Below, piece by piece: positions 22,108 to 29,169 of a DNA stretch of 29,704 nt (position 1 is its first letter; every line of letters begins with the position of its first letter). The stretch lies in the NCBI GenBank assembly GCA_041581135.1, contig JBFGCM010000042.1, positions 1-29,704 of the forward strand, read 5' to 3'. The notes under the pieces were generated by a model. It was not told where the DNA came from. It worked only from the letters and a program-made list of their open reading frames with translations, and ran no database searches. This DNA is from JBFGCM01 sp041581135. GTDB lineage: Bacteria; Actinomycetota; Acidimicrobiia; Spongiisociales; UBA5794. The position numbers and the translations under genes are program-made.

Positions 22108-23289
22108 CTACCGGTCTTCGGGCGTGGCGTCCGGTCGCTCGGCGAGCCGTGCGGGTCGTACCACATCCGGCCCGAACCGGAGGCGCAGCGCATCGGCGGC
22201 ATCGGTGAGCGCCGCCGAAGACAGGGGATCCAGTGAAGCCTGGCGCGGCTCGGCCCTTCGCACGAGTGCGGCACCGCCTACCCCCAACAACCGCACCGGT
22301 CGCCCGGCGAGTCGAGCCCGTTCCACGAGTTGCTGCGTGACCGTCCACAGATCGTGAGTGGCATCGATGGGGGCAGCCACGGTGTGGGACCGGGTGATGG
22401 TGGAGAAGTCGTCGAAGCGCACCTTCAGGGTGAGCGTGCGCGCCGCCCATCCTGCGCTGCGAAGCCGACGGCCCAGGCGCTCGCAATGCGCAAGCAGCTC
22501 GCGCTCGATGTCGTCCGTGGCCACCAGGTCGCGCTCGTAGGTCACCTCGACCGAGATCGACTTGGCCTCCGCCTCGGTGTTCACCTGTCGAGCGTCGTCG
22601 CCCGTCGCCAGACCGTACAAATGATGACCGAGGCCGCTCCCCAACCGACGGACCAGCACGTCCAGACCGAGATCCGCCACGTCGCCGATCGTTACCACAC
22701 CCAGACCCTCGAGTGCAGCGTGAGTGGCCTCTCCGACGCCCCAGAGTCGCCGCACCGGCAACGGATGGAGATACTCGAGCTCGCGCCCGGCTACCACCAC
22801 GAACACGCCGTCCGGTTTGGCGTCCTCCGAGGCGAGTTTGGCGATCAGTTTGGTGGTGGCCACGCCGACAGAGGCCGGCAGGCCCAGCTCGGATCGCAGG
22901 CGGGCCCGAATTGCCTCGGCCACGTCCCGGGGCTCGGTGTAGTGAAGCCGGAGGCCGGACACGTCGAGGAACGCCTCGTCCACCGAGAGCCCTTCCACGA
23001 GGGGAGTGAAGCTCTCCAAGATCTCGAACACTTCGGCCGAGCGGGCGGTATAGGCGGCGTGGTCGGAGGGCATGAACACGCCGTGGGGGCACAGCTTTCG
23101 CGCCTGCACCATTGGCATGGCGGAATGCACGCCGTAGCGGCGTGCTTCGTAGCTGGCCGTGGCCACGACACCGCGCGTGCCCAGACCACCGACGACCACC
23201 GGTTTGCCGAGCAACGACGCGTCGCGGAGACGCTCCACTTCGACGAAGAACGCATCCATGTCGACGTGAAGAATCGGCTCGGCGAACAT
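22108..23289 (-). CDS. dinB: DNA polymerase IV (Y-family translesion polymerase)
   Basis: A 393-residue Y-family polymerase for translesion and stress-induced synthesis. The palm has the metal-binding DMDAFFVEVE and the catalytic SVDEAFLDVSG. The thumb/helix-hairpin-helix region contains LWGVGEATHAALEGLGV, and the little-finger domain follows with TVAAPIDAT. Near the C-terminus QASLDPL resembles a sliding-clamp-binding peptide. Length is normal for DinB. The ATG at 23289 is favoured over an in-frame GTG at 23298 because TACGGT (23302-23297) ends 7 bp upstream of the ATG and overlaps the GTG. Divergent from the histidine phosphatase with a 38-bp gap. Confidence 0.95.
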   Translation of the reverse strand: MFAEPILHVDMDAFFVEVERLRDASLLGKPVVVGGLGTRGVVATASYEARRYGVHSAMPMVQARKLCPHGVFMPSDHAAYTARSAEVFEILESFTPLVEGLSVDEAFLDVSGLRLHYTEPRDVAEAIRARLRSELGLPASVGVATTKLIAKLASEDAKPDGVFVVVAGRELEYLHPLPVRRLWGVGEATHAALEGLGVVTIGDVADLGLDVLVRRLGSGLGHHLYGLATGDDARQVNTEAEAKSISVEVTYERDLVATDDIERELLAHCERLGRRLRSAGWAARTLTLKVRFDDFSTITRSHTVAAPIDATHDLWTVTQQLVERARLAGRPVRLLGVGGAALVRRAEPRQASLDPLSSAALTDAADALRLRFGPDVVRPARLAERPDATPEDR

Positions 23290-23327
23290 CGGTCTCACCG
23301 TAACCGGGACTCCGTAGACTCGCCCGG
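23290..23327. promoter_or_regulatory. Compact divergent promoter of dinB and the histidine phosphatase gene
   Basis: Minus-strand TACGGT (23302-23297) and plus-strand TAGACT (23315-23320) each sit 7 bp before an ATG (23289 and 23328). Only 12 bp separate the hexamers, and neither gene has a Shine-Dalgarno sequence. I see no LexA-like palindrome here. Confidence 0.55.
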
Positions 23328-23951
23328 ATGCACATCCACTTGGTTCGTCACGGGGAGGTCTACAACCCCGATCACGTCGTGTACGCGGCGATTCCGGGCT
23401 TCCGGCTCAGCAAGCTGGGTCGGGCCCAAGCCGTGGCCGCCGGGGAGCGACTGGCGGATCGTCACGTGATCGCCGTGGTGTCGTCACCGCTGGAACGAGC
23501 GCGACAGACCGCGGAAGCGATCGCCTATCGACACGACGTGGCGGTGCGGGTCGACGAACGGCTCACCGAGTGGTTGCTGACGAGACGGTGGGCGGGTAGC
23601 TCGTGGGAGAGCCTCGACGAGCGCTTCCCCGGCGAAGTGGATCGGTACTGGGACTCGCCCACCGACCTTCCATTCTCTCCGGAGTCCATCGACGAAGTCG
23701 CAGACCGCATGGTCGCCGCCGTGCTGTCCCACGCATCGGCCAACGGCGATACCGTGTTCGTGTCGCATCAGGATCCGGTCCAGGCGGCCCGGCTGGCGCT
23801 GACTCGAAGGCCCCTCACCGAGCTGCACACCGGCAAGCCGAGCCACGCGTCGATCATCACCCTGGAACGCGACGATGCGGGCTGGGCAGAGACGGCGCAC
23901 TGGGAACCCCACCAAGAGCCGCTGTCCGCCGCAGAGGACAGGGGCGCCTGA
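23328..23951 (+). CDS. Histidine phosphatase (phosphoglycerate-mutase-like) family protein
   Basis: A 207-residue cytoplasmic phosphatase fold. The catalytic His is in HLVRHGEVYNP. SSPLERARQTAEAIA carries the second conserved arginine, and the late catalytic His is in VFVSHQDPVQAA. The segment between (RLTEWLLTRRWAGSSWESL) forms the substrate loop. Residues that would define cofactor-dependent mutases are not evident, so a broad phosphatase role is likely. The ATG at 23328 follows TAGACT by 7 bp and lacks a Shine-Dalgarno sequence. The next gene begins 49 bp downstream with its own TAGACT. Confidence 0.92.
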   Translation: MHIHLVRHGEVYNPDHVVYAAIPGFRLSKLGRAQAVAAGERLADRHVIAVVSSPLERARQTAEAIAYRHDVAVRVDERLTEWLLTRRWAGSSWESLDERFPGEVDRYWDSPTDLPFSPESIDEVADRMVAAVLSHASANGDTVFVSHQDPVQAARLALTRRPLTELHTGKPSHASIITLERDDAGWAETAHWEPHQEPLSAAEDRGA

Positions 23952-23964
23952 AAGTGGCTCCGTT

Positions 23965-23970
23965 TAGACT
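23965..23970 (+). promoter_or_regulatory. -10 element TAGACT of the cupredoxin-like lipoprotein gene
   Basis: TAGACT lies after the histidine phosphatase stop and predicts a start near 23977. The roughly 24-nt leader contains GAGGAGG ahead of the start codon. Confidence 0.45.
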
Positions 23971-24000
23971 GCCCACATCGACTGACCCTGAGGAGGCATG

Positions 24001-24408
24001 GTGCTTCGTCGAACGGCGGCTGTCGCCGCGCTGCTCGCCCTCGTCGCCGGCGCATGCGCCAGCGGGCCGAGCCAAGCCACCATCGACAGCGGACGCCGGC
24101 CCACCACGACGACGACGACGGAGCCACCGCCCGAAGGTGTGTTCGTGGTTGCCATCCGCAACGCCGCCTTCCGTCCCGCCAACCTGCAGCTCGATCTCGA
24201 CGAGTTCTGGATCGTCGAATGGCGCAATGAGGACGATCGCGAGTACGTGGTCGAGGCCCGCCGCGGCGAGTTCATGAGCCCGACACTCACCAAGGGGGAC
24301 ACCTTCCAGGTGGACCTGCGTGAGTTCGAACCCAGCCTCATCCGCTTCTTCACGTTTGCCGGCAACCAGCGCATACCCGGCATCATCGACACCCGTCCCG
24401 AGCAGTAA
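24001..24408 (+). CDS. Cupredoxin-like lipoprotein without evident copper ligands
   Basis: About 135 residues. A lipoprotein signal (ALLALVAGACASG) is followed by a Thr-rich linker (TTTTTTEPPPEG) and a single domain. It begins VFVVAIRNAAFRPANLQLDLDEFWIVEWRN and ends FFTFAGNQRIPGIIDTRP, matching the blue-copper-like strand pattern where the last loop reads C-x-H-x-M in plastocyanin-type proteins. Here the ligand positions read Tyr (REYVV), Thr, Ala/Gly and Ile, so metal binding is unlikely. It probably serves as a surface-anchored binding or structural domain. AGGAGG lies 4 nt before the GTG at 24001; an ATG at 23998 is also in frame but only 1 nt from the Shine-Dalgarno sequence. Confidence 0.8.
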   Translation: MLRRTAAVAALLALVAGACASGPSQATIDSGRRPTTTTTTEPPPEGVFVVAIRNAAFRPANLQLDLDEFWIVEWRNEDDREYVVEARRGEFMSPTLTKGDTFQVDLREFEPSLIRFFTFAGNQRIPGIIDTRPEQ

Positions 24409-24474
24409 CACCGCGCTCACGCGCCACTGCGACGGGTTGCGAGCTTCCTCACTCATGCTCTTCGCGCCTCACGG

Positions 24475-24480
24475 CATAAT
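24475..24480 (+). promoter_or_regulatory. -10 element CATAAT of the membrane cassette (leaderless)
   Basis: CATAAT lies exactly 6 bp before the GTG at 24487 with no Shine-Dalgarno sequence between. It would drive the three-gene membrane cassette from a leaderless transcript. Confidence 0.5.
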
Positions 24481-24486
24481 GCCGCT

Positions 24487-25221
24487 GTGAAGCCGGTCAT
24501 CATCGACGCGTCTCTCGAGCTGCGCCCCGTTCCGGCGGTGATCGCGCTGCTCGTGTTCGCGTCGGGCGCCCTCACGGCCCTCCATGTCGTCTTCACCCCC
24601 GACGTGCCGAGCTCGTCTGCCGCGGCCATTGCCGCCGGCTCTCTCGTCATGAGCGTCGTCGGCGTCATCGGACTCCTGATCACGCGTGGGGTGTGGACGC
24701 GGCGGCTCGGCCTCGCCATCGCCGCCGGCGCGCTCGCCGGGGTCGCATGGCTCGGCCTGGATCCGTGGGGCCTCGCCACCGTGGCGGTCGCAGCGGCCGC
24801 CATCGTTGGTTGCAGCGGCCCGTGGCTGACCACCTGGATCCGACGCGCCCCAGCCCTGGGACCCGGGCCCGTGGTGGTGATGGTGATGCTCGTTGCGCTG
24901 GCCATGCCCATCGCCGTGGGCGTCACCTCGCCGAACGGGCTCGGTGTGGCAGACACCATCCTCGCCGTCACCGCCCCGATCGCCGCCTGGGTATACAGCG
25001 CAGGTCGGATCGCGGGGCTGTGGGCGCTGCGGCTCGTCGTTCCGATCATCGGTGGGACCGCCTTCGTGAGTGAACCCACCACGGGCCGGGCGGTCGCCGC
25101 CGCGATCACCCTGTCGGTCGCCGCGTTGGCCTGGCAACGGGCGGCGATGCTTGCCGTCAGGCCGCTGCTGGAGGAGCTCCCCGGACCGCGCCGAGCCACT
25201 CCAAAGGCGTCACCTCCGTGA
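24487..25221 (+). CDS. Multi-spanning membrane protein of unknown function
   Basis: A 244-residue protein with about seven hydrophobic helices, among them AVIALLVFASGALTALHVVF, SLVMSVVGVIGLLITRGVW, GLAIAAGALAGVAWLGL and VVVMVMLVALAMPIAVGV. It has no recognisable catalytic or transport motif; charged residues are few and mostly in cytoplasmic loops (RRAPALGPG, GRIAGLWALR). First gene of a cassette: the next gene starts inside its stop (GTGA, 25218-25221). The GTG start at 24487 is supported by the CATAAT box 6 bp upstream. Likely part of a membrane complex with the two following small proteins; function not deducible. Confidence 0.82.
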   Translation: MKPVIIDASLELRPVPAVIALLVFASGALTALHVVFTPDVPSSSAAAIAAGSLVMSVVGVIGLLITRGVWTRRLGLAIAAGALAGVAWLGLDPWGLATVAVAAAAIVGCSGPWLTTWIRRAPALGPGPVVVMVMLVALAMPIAVGVTSPNGLGVADTILAVTAPIAAWVYSAGRIAGLWALRLVVPIIGGTAFVSEPTTGRAVAAAITLSVAALAWQRAAMLAVRPLLEELPGPRRATPKASPP

Positions 25222-25607
25222 GCGGAAGCGATGTCGTTTCGTTCGGCGCCGCAGTGGTCATCGGCGGGGTGGCCGGTTTCGCCATCGGCTCGGTGCCTGG
25301 CGCCGTGATCGGCGTCGTCGTCGCAGTCGCCCTCACAGCCGGTTCCGTACGGCTCGATATCCGGCCGCTGGTGGCGGTGCCCGTCCTCGTCGGCACGGCC
25401 GCCGGAGCCTTCATCGGGCGCATGATCACTCGCATCCTCTGCCTGCCCGGCTCGTGCCCGGGCTTCGAGATCGCCGGTGCCATCCTCACGGCCATCGGAG
25501 CGCTGGTCGGGGTCGGCCTCGTGGTCGTCCTCACCGTGCGGTCCATCGACGAGTACAACGAGGCCAAACTGCAGCCCCCAGACACCTCTCAGCCCGATCC
25601 CCCCTGA
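25218..25607 (+). CDS. Small membrane protein, second in the cassette
   Basis: A 129-residue protein with four hydrophobic segments, starting SDVVSFGAAVVIGGVAGFAI and including LVAVPVLVGTAAGAFIGRMI and GAILTAIGALVGVGLVVVL. Glycine/alanine zipper-like spacing suggests tight helix packing. A Cys pair (LCLPGSCPG) sits in the loop before the last helix and could form a disulphide if exposed. The GTG start overlaps the stop of the first gene by 4 bp, so translation is coupled. A short hydrophilic tail rich in Pro and Asp ends the protein. I do not recognise the family. Confidence 0.8.
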   Translation: MSGSDVVSFGAAVVIGGVAGFAIGSVPGAVIGVVVAVALTAGSVRLDIRPLVAVPVLVGTAAGAFIGRMITRILCLPGSCPGFEIAGAILTAIGALVGVGLVVVLTVRSIDEYNEAKLQPPDTSQPDPP

Positions 25608-25610
25608 CCC

Positions 25611-25616
25611 GGAGGT
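25611..25616 (+). promoter_or_regulatory. Shine-Dalgarno GGAGGT of the AUC-start gene
   Basis: A perfect GGAGGT begins 3 bp after the preceding stop and ends 5 nt before ATC at 25622. In the frame of the following gene, TAG at 25616-25618 closes the upstream side. Initiation must therefore occur downstream of it. Confidence 0.6.
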
Positions 25617-25621
25617 AGCCG

Positions 25622-25840
25622 ATCACCCGCTCACTCGCCACCCTCGGCATCGCTTTCGGCGGTCTGCTGTCACTGATCTCCGGCGTCGCCATCCTGGCCA
25701 CCATCACGAGCCGCACCATCCCCGTCCTGCTGGTGCTGTTCGCTGTCGGCATGCTGGTGACGATGGCATCCATCATCGGATTCCTCGTGTCAGACACCGA
25801 GGAACGGACCGATCAGGTCAATGGTGACGAGCGAAGATGA
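25622..25840 (+). CDS. Two-helix small membrane protein with probable AUC start codon
   Basis: A 72-residue protein reading (I/M)TRSLATLGIAFGGLLSLISG and onward: helix one is about residues 5-28, helix two about 33-56 (IPVLLVLFAVGMLVTMASII), and the tail is acidic (DTEERTDQVNGDERR). In this frame a TAG at 25616-25618 leaves only CCG and then ATC before the hydrophobic protein begins. The first ATG is residue 47, in the middle of helix two, so it cannot be the true start. With GGAGGT 5 nt upstream, ATC is the natural initiator; AUC is a rare but accepted bacterial start codon. The alternative is a point mutation or assembly error in an original ATG/GTG. It is third in the membrane cassette (14-bp gap) and its end overlaps the fabF end by 23 bp on opposite strands. 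Confidence 0.75.
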   Translation: MTRSLATLGIAFGGLLSLISGVAILATITSRTIPVLLVLFAVGMLVTMASIIGFLVSDTEERTDQVNGDERR

Positions 25841-27065
25841 GGGACACGTTGTGGCCACCGAAACCGAACGAGTTGGTCATGGCGTGGCCGACGTCCAGCT
25901 CGCGGGTCTGGTTCGGCACGTAGTCGAGATCGCAGTCCGGATCGGGTGTGCTGTAGTTGATCGTGGGCGGGATGACACCGTCCCGCATCGCCAGGATGCA
26001 CATCAGTGATTCCAACGCACCCGCGCCGCCCAACAGGTGACCGGTCATCGACTTGGTCGACGACACCGGGATGTCGTAGGCCGAAGCCCCGAAGACGGAC
26101 TTGATGGCCATCGTCTCGGTCGAGTCGTTGGCCTGGGTCGAGGTGCCGTGAGCGTTGATGTAGTCGACGTCGGTCGGCTCGAGACCGGCCTGGCGGAGCG
26201 CGCCGGCCATGGCCCGGGCTGCTCCGTCGCCCCCAGGGCGGGGCAGGGTCACGTGGTATCCGTCCGCCGACATGCCGTAACCGACCACCTCGGCATAGAT
26301 GGTCGCCCCCCGTGCCAGGGCATGCTCCCGCTCTTCGAGCACCAGCGACGCCGCGCCCTCACTCATCACGAACCCGTCGCGCTCGAGATCGAAAGGCCGG
26401 CTGGCACCGGCGGGATCGTCGTTGTTGGCGCTGAGCGCCCTGGCCTGGTTGAAACCGGCGACGGCGAACTCGCACACCGCGGCCTCTGACCCTCCGGCGA
26501 GCATCACGTCGGCATCGTTGCGCTTGATGATCTCCGCCGCATCGCCGATGGCGTTGGCCGATGCAGCGCACGCCGTCACGGTGCAGGTGTTCGGCCCGAA
26601 GAGGTTGAAGTCGATCGAAACCGCTCCCCCTGCCATGTTCGAGATGATCTTGGTGATGGCGTACGGGCTGACCCGGGAGCCGCCGCGCCGGCGAAGCACG
26701 TCCATCTCGTCCTGGAACGTCATGATGCCGCCGATGCCCGAGCCCAGCACCACGCCGGCGCGTTTGGCGTCGGGTGAGTCCTCGGCATATTTCAGGTCGG
26801 CGTCGGCCAGCGCTTGGCTGGACGCTGCCCAGAACAGCTGGGCGTTGCGGTCCAGGCGCCGGGCGTCCTTCCGCTCCATGTAGCTCTCCGGGTCGAACCC
26901 GGTGACCTCGCCGGCGATCTTGGTGACCATGCCGCTGGTGTCGAACAGGGTGATGGGCCCGATGCCGGACACTCCTGCACGTGCGTTCGCCCACGTCGTC
27001 TCGACGTCGAGCCCGAGAGGATTGACGGTGCCGAGGCCCGTGACGACGACCCTGCGACGATCCAA
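25818..27065 (-). CDS. fabF: 3-oxoacyl-[ACP] synthase II
   Basis: A 415-residue condensing enzyme that elongates acyl-ACP with malonyl-ACP in type II fatty-acid synthesis. The catalytic Cys166 is in TVTACAASANAIGDA. The two histidines lie in NAHGTSTQAND and STKSMTGHLLGGAGALE, giving the Cys-His-His triad of KAS II. The C-terminus NSFGFGGHNVSLIFAR is standard. TTG at 27065 is the start, with GGGAG 6 nt upstream inside the acpP end; the gap to the acpP stop is 2 bp. Last gene of the fabD-fabH-fabG-acpP-fabF operon. Confidence 0.96.
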   Translation of the reverse strand: MDRRRVVVTGLGTVNPLGLDVETTWANARAGVSGIGPITLFDTSGMVTKIAGEVTGFDPESYMERKDARRLDRNAQLFWAASSQALADADLKYAEDSPDAKRAGVVLGSGIGGIMTFQDEMDVLRRRGGSRVSPYAITKIISNMAGGAVSIDFNLFGPNTCTVTACAASANAIGDAAEIIKRNDADVMLAGGSEAAVCEFAVAGFNQARALSANNDDPAGASRPFDLERDGFVMSEGAASLVLEEREHALARGATIYAEVVGYGMSADGYHVTLPRPGGDGAARAMAGALRQAGLEPTDVDYINAHGTSTQANDSTETMAIKSVFGASAYDIPVSSTKSMTGHLLGGAGALESLMCILAMRDGVIPPTINYSTPDPDCDLDYVPNQTRELDVGHAMTNSFGFGGHNVSLIFARHH

Positions 27066-27067
27066 GA

Positions 27068-27313
27068 TCAGCTCCCGAGTTTTGCGGCGACGAGGTCGAC
27101 GGCCTCGCCCACGGTGCCGATCTTCTCGGCCTCCTCGTCCGGGATGTTCACATCGAAGTTGTCCTCGAGCGCCATGAGCAGCTCGACCACCCCGAGCGAG
27201 TCCACCTCGAGGTCCTCCTCGAACTTGGCGCTCATAGAGATCTTGCTGCGGTCGATGCCAAGCTCGTCGACGAGCAGGTCCGTGAGCTTGGCTTCGATCT
27301 CCGGTCGTTCCAT
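27068..27313 (-). CDS. acpP: Acyl carrier protein
   Basis: An 81-residue acidic four-helix carrier protein for the FAS II pathway. Ser39 in EVDSLGVVELLMALED is the attachment point for 4'-phosphopantetheine (DSL motif). IPDEEAEKIGTVGEAVDLV forms helix three and the start of helix four, as usual. The ATG at 27313 has AGAGGAAGG about 6-10 nt upstream. Placed between fabG (14-bp gap) and fabF (2-bp gap), as in most FAS II operons. Confidence 0.96.
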   Translation of the reverse strand: MERPEIEAKLTDLLVDELGIDRSKISMSAKFEEDLEVDSLGVVELLMALEDNFDVNIPDEEAEKIGTVGEAVDLVAAKLGS

Positions 27314-27327
27314 GGTTCGCCTTCCTC

Positions 27328-28062
27328 TCAGAGTGCCATGCCGCCGTCGACGACGAGCGTATGGCCGGTTATGTATGACGCCTGGTCGGATGCAAGATAC
27401 CCGACTGCCGATGCCACCTCCTGCACCGCCCCGAAGCGTCCCAGCGCGATGCGTTCGGTGGCGGTCGCCTGCACGTCCTCGCCCAACGCCTCGGTCATGT
27501 CCGTGGCGATGAACCCGGGCGCGACCACGTTGACGGTGATGCCCCGCGATCCGACCTCCTTGGCCACAGATTTGCTGAAGCCGACGAGGCCGGCCTTGGC
27601 CGCGGCGTAGTTGGCCTGACCGGGGTTTCCCGCCAGACCGGACACAGAGCTGACCGACACGATGCGTCCCCATCGCGCCTTCAGCATGTTGCGAAGCGCC
27701 GCCCTGGTGCAGAGGTACGCGGAGCGCAGGTCCACCCGCAGCACCTCGTCCCAGTCCTCGACGCCCATCCGCAGGAGCAGGTTGTCACGCGTGATACCGG
27801 CGTTGTTGACCAGCACGTGTACCGGACCCAACTCGGATTCCACGGTGGCAAACATGGCGGCCACGGCATCGGCGTCGCCGACGTCCCCGGCGACGGGCAA
27901 TGCCCTGCCACCGGCGGCGGCGATGGCCGACACGGTGTCCTTGGCGGCCGCTTCGTTCGAGGCGTAGTTGACCACAACCGTCATGCCCATGCCGGCCAGG
28001 TGCTCGGCGATGGCACGGCCGATGCCGCGCGATCCGCCGGTGACGAGGGCAACTCGTTCCAT
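27328..28062 (-). CDS. fabG: 3-oxoacyl-[ACP] reductase
   Basis: A 244-residue SDR that reduces 3-oxoacyl-ACP using NADPH. The cofactor motif is TGGSRGIG (residues 8-15) with Arg in the second position after Ser, typical for NADPH. NNAG is at 86-89. The catalytic Ser139, Tyr152 and Lys156 lie in SVSSVSG and ANYAAAKAG. The C-terminus HTLVVDGGMAL is the family end. The ATG at 28062 lies 8 bp after the fabH stop; the Shine-Dalgarno sequence is weak, so coupling to fabH is likely. Its position before acpP identifies it as the FAS II reductase rather than one of the many other SDRs. Confidence 0.95.
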   Translation of the reverse strand: MERVALVTGGSRGIGRAIAEHLAGMGMTVVVNYASNEAAAKDTVSAIAAAGGRALPVAGDVGDADAVAAMFATVESELGPVHVLVNNAGITRDNLLLRMGVEDWDEVLRVDLRSAYLCTRAALRNMLKARWGRIVSVSSVSGLAGNPGQANYAAAKAGLVGFSKSVAKEVGSRGITVNVVAPGFIATDMTEALGEDVQATATERIALGRFGAVQEVASAVGYLASDQASYITGHTLVVDGGMAL

Positions 28063-28070
28063 AGAGCTGC

Positions 28071-29159
28071 TCAGGATCCGACCGGTGGCGACTGGGCGTG
28101 TTTGGCATCGAGGATGTCGAGTGCCGGTCGCGATTCCGCAGGCACCGAGGCGGTGCTCGTGCGGATGGGGGTCACCCGGTCCCCCCAACGGAACGCTGCG
28201 GCGCCCCAGGTGAAGCCGCCGCCGAAAGCCACGAAGACGAGAGTGGCGCCCGGCACCACCCGACCTTGCTCCAACGCCTCCGACAGCGCGATGGGGATGC
28301 TCGCAGCACTCGTGTTCCCGTAGGCGTGGATGTTGACCATCACTTTGGCCGGGTCGATGCGGAGCCGACGCGCCGTCGCATCGATGATGCGGGCGTTGGC
28401 CTGATGCGGGATCAACAGGTCGATATCGGAGACCGCCAGCCCGGCCTTCTCGATGACACGGGCCGACGCCTCCCCCATCACCATGACCGCCTGACGGAAC
28501 ACCTCTCGGCCATCCATCGTGATGGCATGCTTGCCGTCGTACCGGACCGATCCCTCGGTGCCCGTGCCCTCCACCGTGAGGTGATCGGCGAAGGCACCGT
28601 TGCCGCCGAGCTCGCTTGCCAACATGCCGATCGGCCGCTGTGGATCCGGCTCGGGGTTCGCCTCGAGCACGACGGCGCCGGCGCCGTCACCGAACAGCAC
28701 GGCGGTGCCGCGATTCTCATAGTCGAGCCAATGCGACAGTTTCTCGGCGCCCACGATGAGCACCTTGTCGGCGACTCCACTCGACACCATCGACGAACCG
28801 ACGGTCAAGGAGTACACGAATCCGGAGCACGCCGCGTTGAGGTCCATGTAGGCGGCATTGATCGCGCCGATGTTGTCTTGGACGATTGCCGCCGACGCCG
28901 GAATGAGCCGGTCGGGGCTACAGGTCGCCAGGATGACCATATCGAGCTCACCGGCTTCGAGTCCGGCGGCCGCGATGGCTTGCTCGGCGGCCACCGTCGC
29001 CAGCTCGGTGACGTTGACGTCGGCGATCCGTCGTTCCTTGATGCCCGAGCGCGTGCTGATCCACTCGTCACTGGTGTCCATGCGGAGCGCCAGGTCGTCG
29101 TTGGTGAGCACTGCGGGCGGCAGGGCTCGCCCCCACCCGGTGATCGTTACTTCTGTCAT
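28071..29159 (-). CDS. fabH: 3-oxoacyl-[ACP] synthase III
   Basis: A 362-residue enzyme that starts fatty-acid synthesis by condensing acyl-CoA with malonyl-ACP. The active-site Cys111 is in LNAACSGFVYSLTVG. His lies in LLIPHQANARIIDA and Asn in AYGNTSAASIPIAL, completing the Cys-His-Asn triad. DTSDEWISTRSGIKERR is the usual N-terminal motif. After the normal end (GGGFTWGAAAFRWG) there is an extra tail of about 33 residues rich in Pro, Ser and Ala, ending PVGS. The ATG at 29159 has GAGG 6 nt upstream and lies 10 bp after the fabD stop. Confidence 0.95.
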   Translation of the reverse strand: MTEVTITGWGRALPPAVLTNDDLALRMDTSDEWISTRSGIKERRIADVNVTELATVAAEQAIAAAGLEAGELDMVILATCSPDRLIPASAAIVQDNIGAINAAYMDLNAACSGFVYSLTVGSSMVSSGVADKVLIVGAEKLSHWLDYENRGTAVLFGDGAGAVVLEANPEPDPQRPIGMLASELGGNGAFADHLTVEGTGTEGSVRYDGKHAITMDGREVFRQAVMVMGEASARVIEKAGLAVSDIDLLIPHQANARIIDATARRLRIDPAKVMVNIHAYGNTSAASIPIALSEALEQGRVVPGATLVFVAFGGGFTWGAAAFRWGDRVTPIRTSTASVPAESRPALDILDAKHAQSPPVGS

Positions 29160-29169
29160 TGGTGCCTCG

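Noticed and set aside
23290..23298. GTG at 23298 as the dinB start
   Set aside because: It overlaps the TACGGT hexamer; the ATG 9 bp downstream has the leaderless spacing seen elsewhere and matches the usual DinB N-terminus.
28063..28188. N-terminal extension of fabG into fabH
   Set aside because: FabG proteins start directly at the MERVALVTGG strand; the upstream residues are the fabH end in another frame.
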